A stretch of DNA of 64,000 bases from NCBI RefSeq assembly GCF_003046795.1, contig NZ_PZKN01000004.1, forward strand, positions 1 through 64,000, read 5' to 3'. Positions 55,043 to 63,212 of this stretch are shown in pieces. The stretch comes from Desulfonatronum sp. SC1. Lineage in GTDB: Bacteria > Desulfobacterota > Desulfovibrionia > Desulfovibrionales > Desulfonatronaceae. Position 1 is the stretch's first letter; each line of letters begins with the position of its first letter. Under the pieces are notes generated by a model. The model saw nothing but the letters and a program-made list of their open reading frames with translations. It searched no databases and was not told where the DNA came from. Position numbers and translations under genes: made by a program.

Positions 55043-55324
55043 ATGAAAAAAATGCTTTTCCTTGCCGCTCTCGTTCTAGGTTCGTTCTGTGCCCCGTCTC
55101 ATGCTGCTGATGTAGCAAAATGCGTTTGCATAGGACCTCCCCATGCAATTGGAAATCATCGTTGCATGGATCATTTCGTTTTCCTGCACAAGATGTATAT
55201 GCTCATTGACCCGAAAGACCCGATAGGGCTGCGCGGTTATATCGGCGACCAGCCTTTCGAGACCTTGGTCAAAACAGGAAAGGTATACGACCCCGTTTCC
55301 GGCTGGGGCTGCATTCGTGAGTGA
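55043..55324 (+). CDS. Small secreted Cys-containing protein
   Basis: 93 residues after AAGGAGA. A signal peptide (MKKMLFLAALVLGSFCAPSHA) precedes ADVAKCVCIGPPHAIGNHRC. The mature part has Cys at 27, 29, 41 and 90, enough for two disulfides. Part of it is copied at 59169-59258. No family recognised. Confidence 0.7.
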   Translation: MKKMLFLAALVLGSFCAPSHAADVAKCVCIGPPHAIGNHRCMDHFVFLHKMYMLIDPKDPIGLRGYIGDQPFETLVKTGKVYDPVSGWGCIRE

Positions 55325-55370
55325 GGCCGTACGGTGTAAAGTGTTCTTTCGGCAAGATGTCAATCGGCAT

Positions 55371-55510
55371 TCTTTGCCGAAACCGAGGTGGACGCCAAGA
55401 TGCGCAAGCACATCGAGGGTTGCATCGGCTGGAATCTCCGGAACAACCACCCTGAGTGGAAGGCGCTGTACCCGGATACTTTGCGGCCTCTTGATCCTTC
55501 GGAGTACTGA
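55371..55510 (+). pseudogene. C-terminal gene fragment, unknown
   Basis: An open frame without start reads AFFAETEVDAKMRKHIEGCI then GWNLRNNHPEWKALYPDTLR and ends PLDPSEY before TGA. The composition looks like real protein, but nothing upstream in frame continues it. It lies between the small secreted gene and umuC. Confidence 0.3.
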
Positions 55511-55526
55511 TCCAGCCAGCCGGATT

Positions 55527-56822
55527 TCACAAAACCTTCGGCAACTCTCTCCAATCCGTCGTGAACCGCGGGCTCAAACGCGCCTGCCGCATCACCCACC
55601 GCTGCCCCGTCCCTTCCGCCGCCAAGCGCATGGTCATGGCTCCCCACTTGGCGTTTACCCGGTCCATGGTGTCCATCACGGCCTTGCTCCGCGCCCTCTC
55701 CTCAGGCGACGGTTCGAACAGGTTCAGCCTGCGACCCTGTTCCTTCTCGATCCCGAAGACCATCACTCCGGCTTTGCGGTACTCGTAGCCCGGCTTGAAT
55801 ATTTGTTCCAAAACCCTCCGGGCAGCTCGGATCAAGTCCGACGTATGGCTTGACGGCACGGCCAGGGAGACGGTGGCCGCGTTGCTGTACTGCGGCCTGT
55901 CCAGCCGGAAGCGGTCCGTGAGCACGAACACCTGAAGTTGCCCCGCCACGCATTTCTGGCCGCGTAGGCGCTCTGCGGTCCTGGCCGCGTAGCCGGAGAT
56001 CAATTCCGCCAATTTGTCCTTGTCCGTAACAGCCTTGGCAAAGGTCCGCGAGCAAACGATGCTCTTGGGCGTGGCCACGGTCTGTTCCAGGGGGATGCAG
56101 GGGATGCCCTGGAGTTCCAGAAGGGTATGCATCCCGTTTACCGTCATCCGCTTTTTGACCCAGTCTTTGTCCAACTTGCTGAATTGCAGGGCGTCGCGAA
56201 TCCCGAATTCGCGCAGCTTCTTGCTGTACTGCCGTCCGATCCCCCAGACGTCCTCGATCTCAATCCCCGCCAGAATCCGTTCCTGACCCGGATAGTCCAC
56301 AAGACTGAACGAGCCACCATGTTCCGGCTGTTTCTTGGCCACCCGATTGGCGATCTTGGCCAGGGTCTTTGTCGGGCCGATGCCAATGGATACAGGGATG
56401 CCGGTCCATTGCATGACCGTGGCCCTGATCTTTCGAGCCAGGTCCAGGGGATGGTCGTGCATCCGGTCCAGGCGCAGGAACGCCTCGTCGATGGAGTAGA
56501 TTTCCATGTCCGGGGTGAACCGGGAAACCGTATCCATCACTCGGCGGGACATGTCGCCGTAGAGGGCGAAGTTGGAGGAAAAGACGTGGACGCCGTGCTT
56601 TCGAAACAGAGGCTGAAACGTGAACGCCGGTGCGCCCATGGGAATGTCCAGGGCCTTGGCCTCGTTGGAGCGGGCAATCACGCAGCCGTCGTTGTTGGAC
56701 AGCACAACGATGGGCTTGCCTCGCAGCTTGGGATTGAACGCCCGCTCGCAGGATGCGTAGAAGTTGTTGCAGTCCAGCAGGGCGAAGAAGGTCGAGGGCG
56801 GCATGGTCTTGAGTTGTTTCAT
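55527..56822 (-). CDS. umuC: DNA polymerase V subunit UmuC
   Basis: 431 residues. FALLDCNNFYASCERAF and VVLSNNDGCVIARSNEAKAL give the Y-family polymerase active site (DCN, then acidic YSIDEAFL near 105). The helix-hairpin-helix and little-finger domains follow, and a C-terminal segment (DTMDRVNAKWGAMTMRLAAE) is usual in UmuC. It copies damaged DNA with UmuD'. The gene begins 9 bases after the umuD stop. Confidence 0.93.
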   Translation of the reverse strand: MKQLKTMPPSTFFALLDCNNFYASCERAFNPKLRGKPIVVLSNNDGCVIARSNEAKALDIPMGAPAFTFQPLFRKHGVHVFSSNFALYGDMSRRVMDTVSRFTPDMEIYSIDEAFLRLDRMHDHPLDLARKIRATVMQWTGIPVSIGIGPTKTLAKIANRVAKKQPEHGGSFSLVDYPGQERILAGIEIEDVWGIGRQYSKKLREFGIRDALQFSKLDKDWVKKRMTVNGMHTLLELQGIPCIPLEQTVATPKSIVCSRTFAKAVTDKDKLAELISGYAARTAERLRGQKCVAGQLQVFVLTDRFRLDRPQYSNAATVSLAVPSSHTSDLIRAARRVLEQIFKPGYEYRKAGVMVFGIEKEQGRRLNLFEPSPEERARSKAVMDTMDRVNAKWGAMTMRLAAEGTGQRWVMRQARLSPRFTTDWRELPKVL

Positions 56823-56831
56823 GGCTCGTAT

Positions 56832-57305
56832 TCAGGGCATCTTGCGGATCACGCTCGTCACGACGCCCCAGACCTCGCAGTCCATCTCGGGCGTGAGTTC
56901 GATCTCGGGATATTCGGCATTGGCGGGGACCAGAAAGGCGTGCCCGTTCCGCCGCTTCAACGTCTTGACCGTGAATTCACCGTAGACAATGGCGATGACC
57001 ACCTTCCCGTCCGTGACTTCGGCGGACTTGTCCACGACCAGCACGTCCCCGTCATGGATGCCCACGCCTTGCATGGAATCGCCGGTGGCCCGGACCAGAT
57101 ACGTGGCCGCCGGGTTCTTCACCAGGTAATCGTTCAGGTCCAGCCGCTTTTCCAGGAAATCATCGGCTGGAGACGGAAAGCCCGCCGTCACAGGCGACAA
57201 ATACAGCGGCAGTTCGACATCCAGACCTTTGGCAACGCCGGAAATCAGGGCCAAGTCATTGGACAGAGGAACCTGTCGCAACGTGTCAGCATTTTCGTGA
57301 GACAT
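56832..57305 (-). CDS. umuD: UmuD-type S24 peptidase
   Basis: From ATG 57305 the protein has 157 residues; longer starts at 57326 or 57374 are open. The cleavage site is Ala-Gly in SPVTAGFPSPADDF, the catalytic Ser is in RATGDSMQGVGIHDGD and Lys in VYGEFTVKTLKR. RecA-stimulated self-cleavage would give the active form for UmuC. No clear SOS box was found, but a palindrome lies at 57309. Confidence 0.9.
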   Translation of the reverse strand: MSHENADTLRQVPLSNDLALISGVAKGLDVELPLYLSPVTAGFPSPADDFLEKRLDLNDYLVKNPAATYLVRATGDSMQGVGIHDGDVLVVDKSAEVTDGKVVIAIVYGEFTVKTLKRRNGHAFLVPANAEYPEIELTPEMDCEVWGVVTSVIRKMP

Positions 57306-57308
57306 GGG

Positions 57309-57327
57309 GATGATCGTAGCGATCATC
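57309..57327. promoter_or_regulatory. Perfect palindrome at the umuD start
   Basis: GATGATCG-TAG-CGATCATC, 8-bp arms with a 3-base centre, sits at or just before the umuD start. It could be a repressor operator for the damage response or a leader hairpin. It does not fit the E. coli LexA box. The rest of 57328-57600 has no gene I can support. Confidence 0.4.
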
Positions 57328-57619
57328 GAGAGGCGCGGCAATGGTTTGCAGGCAGGGAAAACAGAGCAAAGCATTCTTCAGGTAGAGGACGATGAAGTGA
57401 TCTTTGCGGTTCTCGGTGTCCACGTGGGAGTTGCTCCCGTTCATAGTATGAGGCGGCTGACGGGCTCCAGGCAAAGTGATCCAAGGACAAGCTTGCGCTG
57501 GATCATCCAACCTCATTGCCCCACCAACTGCACCCTGATATTCACATCCATCCCAGAAGTCACACCACCCCTGCGTGATAAGCAAACAGCATGAGGGCGC
57601 TGTGATGCTTGCCAGAAGC

Positions 57620-57634
57620 GTTGACAGTGCCAAC
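57620..57634. promoter_or_regulatory. Inverted repeat GTTGAC-AGT-GCCAAC, candidate enhancer site
   Basis: The same repeat as at 1625 with one mismatch in the left arm. It ends 76 bases before the -24 GGC block of the sigma-54 promoter, against 75 in the other copy. Confidence 0.6.
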
Positions 57635-57710
57635 GAAATGGGCGCAAATAACAGAGGCTTGATTGGTTGGCATATTTTTTCAACATACTGAAATTGTACT
57701 ATTTTTGCTC

Positions 57711-57726
57711 TGGCATGGATCGTGCT
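57711..57726 (+). promoter_or_regulatory. Sigma-54 type promoter before the second pentapeptide-repeat gene
   Basis: TGGCATGGATCGTGCT differs from the promoter at 1715 by one base. GG (57712-57713) and GC (57724-57725) are ten apart. The leader between it and the ATG at 57768 also aligns with that of the first copy (AACATCAA, CAACC, ATCATGAACATCTGGAGC). Confidence 0.7.
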
Positions 57727-57767
57727 GACAGTAAAACATCAATAACATCCAACCAAGGCGGAATATC

Positions 57768-58175
57768 ATGAACATCTGGAGCAGAAAGATTTTGGGAGCA
57801 GCGGCAATGGCGGCATTGGCTTGCCTGCTCTTCATGGGCCAGGCCGGGGCCTGGAATGACAACCACCTGGAGCAACTGCTGAAAATTCGGCATTGCCCCT
57901 CATGCGACTTGAGCGGAGCTGACTTGAGCGGAAAAAACCTGAGCGGGCACAATTTTTACAAAGCCAACCTGAAAAACGCCAACTTGAGCAACTCCAACCT
58001 CACTGGCTCCAGTTTTGTTCAGGCGGACTTGCAGGGCGCCAACCTGAACGGCGCAACCCTGGACGGGGCCAATTTCAGCGGAGCTAAATCCTGGTTTAAT
58101 AATGAACTCACATGTGCCACTCCTTCCATTGGGGGTTGTTATGATGAATGCTCTCCTGGGGGGACATGCTATTAG
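57768..58175 (+). CDS. Secreted pentapeptide-repeat protein, paralog of the gene at 1779
   Basis: 135 residues. The signal peptide MNIWSRKILGAAAMAALACL with a GQAGA cleavage region is nearly that of the first copy, and CPSC stands where the first has CPGC. About 13 pentapeptides (DLSGADLSGKNLSGHNF, NLKNANLSNSNL) form a shorter beta-helix, and a Cys-containing tail (LTCATPSIGGCYDECSPGG) ends it. Half the repeat number of the paralog suggests contraction or expansion of repeats. It shares the sigma-54 promoter design. Confidence 0.85.
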   Translation: MNIWSRKILGAAAMAALACLLFMGQAGAWNDNHLEQLLKIRHCPSCDLSGADLSGKNLSGHNFYKANLKNANLSNSNLTGSSFVQADLQGANLNGATLDGANFSGAKSWFNNELTCATPSIGGCYDECSPGGTCY

Positions 58176-58260
58176 ACTAAATTACAACCAATTTGGCCTC
58201 TGTATGCATGCGAAAAAACCGTATAAAAACATGACATCAACCCACAAGAAGAAATTGAAA

Positions 58261-58473
58261 ATGCGAAAAATCATTCTGACCGCGACCCTGGCCCTGGCCT
58301 TGTTGTTCATCGCAACGCTAAACATTCACGCCGCCGAGAGAGGCACCTACATCGATTGCATCCACGGCTGCTCAGAACTGTTCGTCTGCAACAAATGTTG
58401 CAACGAGACATTCAGCAGCATCTTGGCGAACTGCAATAGTTGGCACAAAAGATGTGAAGAGCGATGTTTTTGA
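58261..58473 (+). CDS. Small secreted eight-Cys protein with CX3C ends
   Basis: 70 residues. The start 58261 (MRKIILTATLALALLFIATL) gives a signal peptide with cleavage near HAAE; the ribosome site AAGAAG is weak. The mature 45 residues have Cys at 33, 37, 43, 46, 47, 58, 65 and 69, with CX3C at each end (CIHGC and CEERC). Four disulfides are possible. Longer in-frame starts overlap the pentapeptide gene. It matches the CX3C protein at 4423 in position and pattern, not clearly in sequence. Confidence 0.65.
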   Translation: MRKIILTATLALALLFIATLNIHAAERGTYIDCIHGCSELFVCNKCCNETFSSILANCNSWHKRCEERCF

Positions 58474-58662
58474 CATGTACGCTGTCTCGACCAATGTATG
58501 CTTGATAAACACGTTTGTCTCATGCAGGAAAAACGAGATTTCAATTGCCCGCAGTGGAATGAGGATGTTCATAAGTCGGGATTGACTAAATCCGCAAGCT
58601 GTGGCCTTGATTGCCACATTTATTAGGCTCTTTCCCTCAACCATACGAAAATAAGTATCGCC

Positions 58663-59130
58663 ATGCGGAAAATGTGGAGAAAGCTTTTCACAACATCAGC
58701 CATGACCTTCATGCTCTGCATGACCTGGCTGGTCATTACAAGCGAAGCCCAGGCTGAGAGGTTCGTGGACAATGGGAACGGGACGGTTACGGATACGGAT
58801 ACGGATACGGTGACGGGACTGATGTGGACCAAGAGTGCCAATCCACTTGGAGAGTTGACTTGGAATGAAACCTTCACCAGGTTCAGCTCTTTCAGTATCT
58901 CCGGAATTGGCGGCTGGAGGCTGCCGAGCATTGGTGAGATTGATGCTATATACCATGCAATGAGTGGCGGACATCCCTTCACCGATGTCCAATCGACCCT
59001 CTACTGGTCAAGTGAGACGAACGTAAGGTTTCCGGATTATGCGGGTACCATTAACATGTCCAATGGCGACTGGGGCAACGTCAGCAGACACCGCGCCTTC
59101 GGCGTTTGGCCCGTCCGCGCCAGCCAGTGA
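58663..59130 (+). CDS. DUF1566 (Lcl-type) secreted protein, intact paralog of 3341
   Basis: 155 residues. The signal peptide MRKMWRKLFTTSAMTFMLCM is near-identical to that at 3341. RFVDNGNGTVTDTDTDTVTG, with an in-frame repeat of DTDT relative to the other copy, precedes LMWTK, GWRLPS, GGHPFT, LYWSSE and WPVRASQ. The first part is a calcium-like Asp-rich loop typical of DUF1566. Probably periplasmic or surface. It lies downstream of the pentapeptide and Cys-rich genes as in the other copy. Confidence 0.82.
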   Translation: MRKMWRKLFTTSAMTFMLCMTWLVITSEAQAERFVDNGNGTVTDTDTDTVTGLMWTKSANPLGELTWNETFTRFSSFSISGIGGWRLPSIGEIDAIYHAMSGGHPFTDVQSTLYWSSETNVRFPDYAGTINMSNGDWGNVSRHRAFGVWPVRASQ

Positions 59131-59168
59131 GATGCTTTGGAGCTTTGGGTTATTTGGTCTTTCAACAC

Positions 59169-59258
59169 CAAACACATGCCGTTGAAGTAGCAAAATGCGT
59201 TTGCATAGGCTCTCCCCATGCAATTGGAAATCACCGGTGCCTGAATCATACAACATGA
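59169..59258 (+). pseudogene. Fragment duplicating the small secreted gene at 55043
   Basis: The frame reads THAVEVAKCVCIGSPHAIGN HRC and stops soon after, matching SHAADVAKCVCIGPPHAIGN of the gene at 55043. No signal peptide or continuation remains. The next 225 bases to 59483 hold only a doubtful short frame (59255-59413). Confidence 0.6.
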
Positions 59259-59483
59259 AAAAAATGATGCCGACCCGGCTGGCTGGTCAATGTCTCTTTG
59301 GTGGCCTCAACTTTGTTCTCGGCATGGGCTCTTGCACTTTATTCTTGGCTATGACATCCTCCACCGGTTGGGTGCTTTTTCACGATAACTTGAATGGAGG
59401 AAATTTTAAATAAAAAAAATTAATTATACAAAAATACGTTGCGCTACTGCATCAGAAATGCTTAACCCAGGGGAGAATCAACA

Positions 59484-60728
59484 ATGAAAATCATGAAGAT
59501 TTGGATTAAAACGATTATTATGCTGGTAGTGCTGAATTCACTTATTGCCTTGAACGCATCTTCGAATGAAACAGGCGCCAATAAGTATTCTATTTCGACA
59601 AACTGGCAGACTCTACCGAAAAACGCGTCACATGCTGTGGACGTGTTCTTCCTGTATCCCACAACCTACTTCCCGGATATAAAAAGCAATAGTTCTGTAT
59701 ATTCTCCGATTTGGAACCAGACCATCGGGCAGGCCCAAGCCGATCCGAGCATTAGTACTCAAGTCGCTTCCAAATCAAGCGTTTTTCACAAAGCAGGCAC
59801 AAATCTTTATGTGCCTTATTTTCAGCAAGCGGCTGGTTTCAACGTTCTGGAGGCGCTGCTGTGGAAAACAAATGAAGCAAACAGAGCGGCTGCGACCATG
59901 GCTTTGGAAATCGCATACAGAGATGTAGAAGACGCATTCGACTATTTCCTGTCGCATTACAACAAAGACGCTAAGAATAACCCTCGCCCATTTATTCTCG
60001 CAGGCCACAGCCAAGGTTCGAACCTGTTGCTTATGCTTTTACAGAGGCGGTTCTCAGATGCCACACTTCGCGAAAGACTCGTTGCCGCTTACGTGATCGG
60101 CTGGTCTATCACGGCCGATGATATATCAAACTACCCCGCTCTGTCGCAACTCGGCATCTGCAGCAGCAGGGTACAGACCGGATGCATCATCACTTACAAC
60201 ACGCAGCAGAATCCAGGTGATTTTTCACAAACCGGTCCTTCGCCGACCGGAATCGTGCAAGCGAATGCTTACAGCGTTAATCCGCTAACCTGGGCTGCAA
60301 GCGGTCCGAATGAAATGGAGACCACTGCCGTTCCCGCAACAGAAAATCTCGGAGCTCTCTTCTATAAATTTCAGCCGCCCGTTAATCCCCAACTGGGGCC
60401 TCCTCCGGGCGGACGACTTGCAGAAGGCCAGGTTTGGCCTACCTGGAAAAAATATTTAATCGGGGGCGTCGATGTTGATGCCGTAGTGATCGCTAACTTC
60501 ACAGGCGCACAAAACAATCAGGGCGCGTTAGTAATTGACCCGACCGCCCTGCCGAAACCAGGGAATTACCAAAATCTCAATGCACCGTACAATTTGCTGC
60601 CGGGCTGGTATCACAACTATGATTATAGTTTCTTCTTTTTCAACCTTGAACTGAATGTCATCGACAGGATTGCATCCTATTACATAGGCCGATATGAAGT
60701 GGCCACCAAAAAATGGACAGTCTACTAA
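59484..60728 (+). CDS. DUF3089 alpha/beta-hydrolase-like secreted protein
   Basis: 414 residues. An N-terminal signal segment (KIWIKTIIMLVVLNSLIAL) is followed by AVDVFFLYPTTYF, typical of DUF3089. The nucleophile elbow GHSQGSNLLLMLL near residue 173 supplies Ser, and later DVDAVVIANF and WYHNYDYSFFF could give acid and His. A lipase or esterase role is likely, substrate unknown. AT-richer than the core genes. It stands alone. Confidence 0.85.
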   Translation: MKIMKIWIKTIIMLVVLNSLIALNASSNETGANKYSISTNWQTLPKNASHAVDVFFLYPTTYFPDIKSNSSVYSPIWNQTIGQAQADPSISTQVASKSSVFHKAGTNLYVPYFQQAAGFNVLEALLWKTNEANRAAATMALEIAYRDVEDAFDYFLSHYNKDAKNNPRPFILAGHSQGSNLLLMLLQRRFSDATLRERLVAAYVIGWSITADDISNYPALSQLGICSSRVQTGCIITYNTQQNPGDFSQTGPSPTGIVQANAYSVNPLTWAASGPNEMETTAVPATENLGALFYKFQPPVNPQLGPPPGGRLAEGQVWPTWKKYLIGGVDVDAVVIANFTGAQNNQGALVIDPTALPKPGNYQNLNAPYNLLPGWYHNYDYSFFFFNLELNVIDRIASYYIGRYEVATKKWTVY

Positions 60729-60931
60729 GGTAGATGCCACGAAACTGGAGGGACAATTTCAATAAGTAAAAACATAAATATGTATATAGCATCCTATCTA
60801 TTATTGTTTAACAAAAGCAATGCACCGATTGCTACACTCTAAATGATTATTTTTTTGCACTTGGCGGGATGGTTCATCTTGTCAGGAAAATTGGTTGACA
60901 CATTTTGTTGCCGTGAAAATTCGCCGCAAAT

Positions 60932-61051
60932 GTAGGGGCGGCCCTCGCGGCCGCCCTTGGTGGGCGGGCAACGAGGTGCATCGACGAACAAACGATCAGC
61001 CGTGCCGCCATGTTGATATGAGCGAAGGGCAGGCGCAAGGCCTGCCCCTAC
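60932..61051 (-). repeat. 120-bp MITE-like repeat, copy 2 (inverted relative to 9777)
   Basis: The tips are GTAGGGGCGGCCCTCGCGGC and GCAAGGCCTGCCCCTAC. Its reverse complement matches the element at 9777 at both ends over about 30 bases, with a diverged middle. It occupies part of 60729-61209, which has no gene. Confidence 0.7.
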
Positions 61052-61209
61052 ACGACGCGATTATGCCCACGATCATCTGGAACAAGACGCCAATGTGTCA
61101 ATCAGAACTGAACCATCCCCACTTGGCAACGGCGATATTCCACCGCCGCAGTAATACAGTATTGTGATTTCAAGATTTTTTATCGGAGGCAACTGATGAC
61201 TGATGACTG

Positions 61210-61439
61210 ATGACAGCAGTCATTGAGTGGATCGAGCGTGAGACGCTGAGCTGCCGGATACGGAACGCGCATTTCTTGCCGACCGTTTGCTCAGTTCCTT
61301 GGGAAGTGAAGTCCTTGGTGACATTGATCTCGCGTGAGTTGAGGAAGATGAACGGCTCTACGCGGAATACAAAGAGGGGAAGCGGCAAACAGTTTCTGCG
61401 CTAGAGGTCTTTGCTGAGGCCGATCGGCTCATCAAGTGA
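61210..61439 (+). pseudogene. Broken antitoxin of an addiction-module (TIGR02574-like) pair
   Basis: MTAVIEWIERETLS starts in one frame. After a frameshift near 61245-61255 the next frame reads LPDTERAFLADRLLSSLG, then DIDLA, TGA at 61335-61337 (a Trp codon in relatives by my recollection), then VEEDERLYAEYKEGKRQTVS and ADRLIK. Read this way it is a typical antitoxin of about 75 residues. Two lesions make it non-functional unless sequencing errors are present. It ends in GTGA overlapping the toxin start. A 7-bp repeat (ACTGATG) precedes it. Confidence 0.65.
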
Positions 61440-61825
61440 CCAGCATTCACTTTGATCCATACGCTCGTGTGGATTTCCTTGCGGCCATTGAGTATTACAA
61501 GGAATGCAAGAATGATCTCAGTCGCCTGTTCCGTGAGGCGGTCGAGACACAGATTGAGCATATTCGGCAGACGCCCTTCCTTTTTCGAGTATTTCATCCG
61601 CCCTTTAGGCGCTGCCTCGCACCGAACTTCCCCTATTCAATCATCTTCACCATTGAGTCTGACTTTATCCTGGTTGTGGCGATGGGACACACGTGGAGGG
61701 CAATCAATCGGGCCGGGTGGTGGACACAATCCACGACCAGCATACCCCCATCCAGAATCCCAGCGTCCTTCATCGAGTCGACCATCGAGTCGCCAGAAAC
61801 CCGGACCAGCCAGAAAACAACTTGA
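61436..61825 (+). CDS. RelE/ParE-superfamily toxin homolog
   Basis: GTG start overlapping the antitoxin stop. The first 95 residues fit the family: FDPYARVDFLAAIEYYKECK, REAVETQIEHIRQTPFLFRV, RRCLAPNFPYSIIFTIESDF and VVAMGHTWRAINRAGWW. Beyond Trp the usual stop is missing and about 35 extra residues (TQSTTSIPPSRIPASF and on) follow, which look non-native. Whether it is toxic is doubtful: the antitoxin is broken and this tail may spoil it. Confidence 0.65.
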   Translation: MTSIHFDPYARVDFLAAIEYYKECKNDLSRLFREAVETQIEHIRQTPFLFRVFHPPFRRCLAPNFPYSIIFTIESDFILVVAMGHTWRAINRAGWWTQSTTSIPPSRIPASFIESTIESPETRTSQKTT

Positions 61826-61861
61826 GCGCGACCAGCTCAGTAAAAAAAGGTTAATAAAATC

Positions 61862-61904
61862 AAAAAAGACGAGGCTGAACGGTTTGTCCGGCCTCGTCTT
61901 TTTT
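61862..61904 (+). terminator. Terminator after the toxin gene
   Basis: AAAAAAGACGAGGC and GCCTCGTCTTTTTT form a 14-bp stem with a 15-base loop and a T-run, 37 bases after the toxin stop. With A- and T-tracts on both sides it could work in both directions. Confidence 0.8.
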
Positions 61905-62037
61905 GTCCTTTGGCATCCGGGGGATTTGAGGGGTACTTCCCGTGGTATCGGCGCCACACACTGCCCTTTGGGTACGAACGATACCCCATTCTTCTCCAAG
62001 AAACATGCAATTCAAAATGTTACTAAAGGATACCCGC

Positions 62038-62217
62038 ATGCCCCTACCCGACAAAGCAATACGGAACCTAACCGTCACCCGGAAGTCATACAAGAAGTAC
62101 AACGGCAACGGCCTCTACCTCGAGTGAAGCCGACAGGCTCCAAGCTTTGGAAGTCTCGGTTCAACTTCGAGGGTAAGGCAAAACTCCTGACCCTGGGAGA
62201 AGTCCCTGCTGTAGGGC
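62038..62217 (+). pseudogene. N-terminal stump of a phage-type integrase
   Basis: MPLPDKAIRNLTVTRKSYKK then NGNGLYLE and a stop; shifting one base gives VKPTGSKLWKSRFNFEGKAK and LLTLGEVPAVGLKH. The two parts join as the DUF4102 N-terminal domain of prophage integrases (GLYLEV-x-PTGSKLW). Frameshifted and cut before the catalytic domain. It abuts the next gene on the minus strand. Confidence 0.65.
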
Positions 62218-62239
62218 TAAAACACATCCCCCCTGATCT

Positions 62240-63121
62240 TTACGGACAAGCCACGGGATAGCTGCGCAGGCCCAGGCCGTAGAACTCGGTCTTCCCAAAC
62301 TGGTTTCCCCCAAGATGCTGCTGAGTGAAGGAAATGTCGTTGGCCCGGCAGGAGCCGTCCGCATTCTTCTTGAGTACCACATGGGTGTTGATTTCGCGGC
62401 GGATGATATTGCCCAGAAGGTCGCGGATCAGCCGCCATTCCGGCTCGATGATCACGACATCCACGGGGTATTCGTTGGTCCAGCCCTGGTCCTTGACCGC
62501 CTGGATCATTTCCTGGCTGAGCTGGGGATCGGTCATCTTCGCCTCGGGCAGAATTCCCAGCGTCGCCGTGACATCTCCGGCCTTGCTCAGGGTGAAACCA
62601 CCCTGGGCGAACATGATTTCGCAATCCTCGGGACCGCCCCAGAACTCAAAGGCCACCCCGTGATCGCCGTCCGGCAGTTCATTGACCATTGCGGTCCATG
62701 TATCTGTAACCCCGCGGTTCTGCCGGTCCCCATCATCGCCGGGAGCAAGTCTTGGTGTGACTTGCACAGTGGTCCAGCTGTCGCTTTCAAACCATTGCTC
62801 GTTGAGCACGCCCCTGGATTCGCCGTTGATCAGGATCTTAATCCGGTATTGGCTCGCCGGGTTGGGACATCTGCCGCCGTCCTCGTCGGCTCCCAGCCGG
62901 ACCAGAGACTTGGGCAGATAGACGCGGCCGTAGATCGGTTCATCCGCCGCAAAAACATCGGCCAGCGGGATGCGATCCTGCTCTTTGAACGTAATCCGCT
63001 CTTTGGCCCAGACAATCTTGCCGACATTATTCCCGTGCAGCTCGCTGGTGATGCCCTGGTCCTGGGCAAAAGCCAAGCCTGCAAGGAAAAAAAATAGAAC
63101 GAACGTCAACACGGTTTTCAT
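62240..63121 (-). CDS. Secreted protein, unknown
   Basis: 293 residues after AGGAGGCAG. A signal peptide (MKTVLTFVLFFFLAGLAFAQ) is clear. The mature part (PIYGRVYLPKSLVRLGADED, QYRIKILINGESRGVLNEQW, GVAFEFWGGPEDCEI) looks beta-rich with a few Cys, but I recognise no domain. Near the C-terminus WRLIRDLLGNIIRREINTHV and DGSCRANDISFTQQHLGG follow. Probably periplasmic or secreted. Confidence 0.75.
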   Translation of the reverse strand: MKTVLTFVLFFFLAGLAFAQDQGITSELHGNNVGKIVWAKERITFKEQDRIPLADVFAADEPIYGRVYLPKSLVRLGADEDGGRCPNPASQYRIKILINGESRGVLNEQWFESDSWTTVQVTPRLAPGDDGDRQNRGVTDTWTAMVNELPDGDHGVAFEFWGGPEDCEIMFAQGGFTLSKAGDVTATLGILPEAKMTDPQLSQEMIQAVKDQGWTNEYPVDVVIIEPEWRLIRDLLGNIIRREINTHVVLKKNADGSCRANDISFTQQHLGGNQFGKTEFYGLGLRSYPVACP

Positions 63122-63212
63122 GCCTGCCTCCTGTTAGCTGTAATGGAATGGATCTGGTGACTTGGAGTCCGCATCTCTACAGCGGAATCATTTTATTATC
63201 CAGTGAATTTAA

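Noticed and set aside
57286-57633. Minus-strand frame upstream of umuD as a gene
   Set aside because: It overlaps the umuD start and the enhancer/promoter region of the pentapeptide gene, lacks a ribosome site and shows no family pattern.
59316-59332. CGGCATGGGCTCTTGCA as a sigma-54 promoter for the DUF3089 gene
   Set aside because: The GG and GC blocks are 11 bases apart, not 10, and the spacing is strict for sigma-54.
59255-59413. 52-residue frame MKKMMPTRLAGQCLF... as a gene
   Set aside because: No ribosome site, odd composition for a signal peptide, and it begins inside the stop region of a gene fragment. Left undecided rather than listed.
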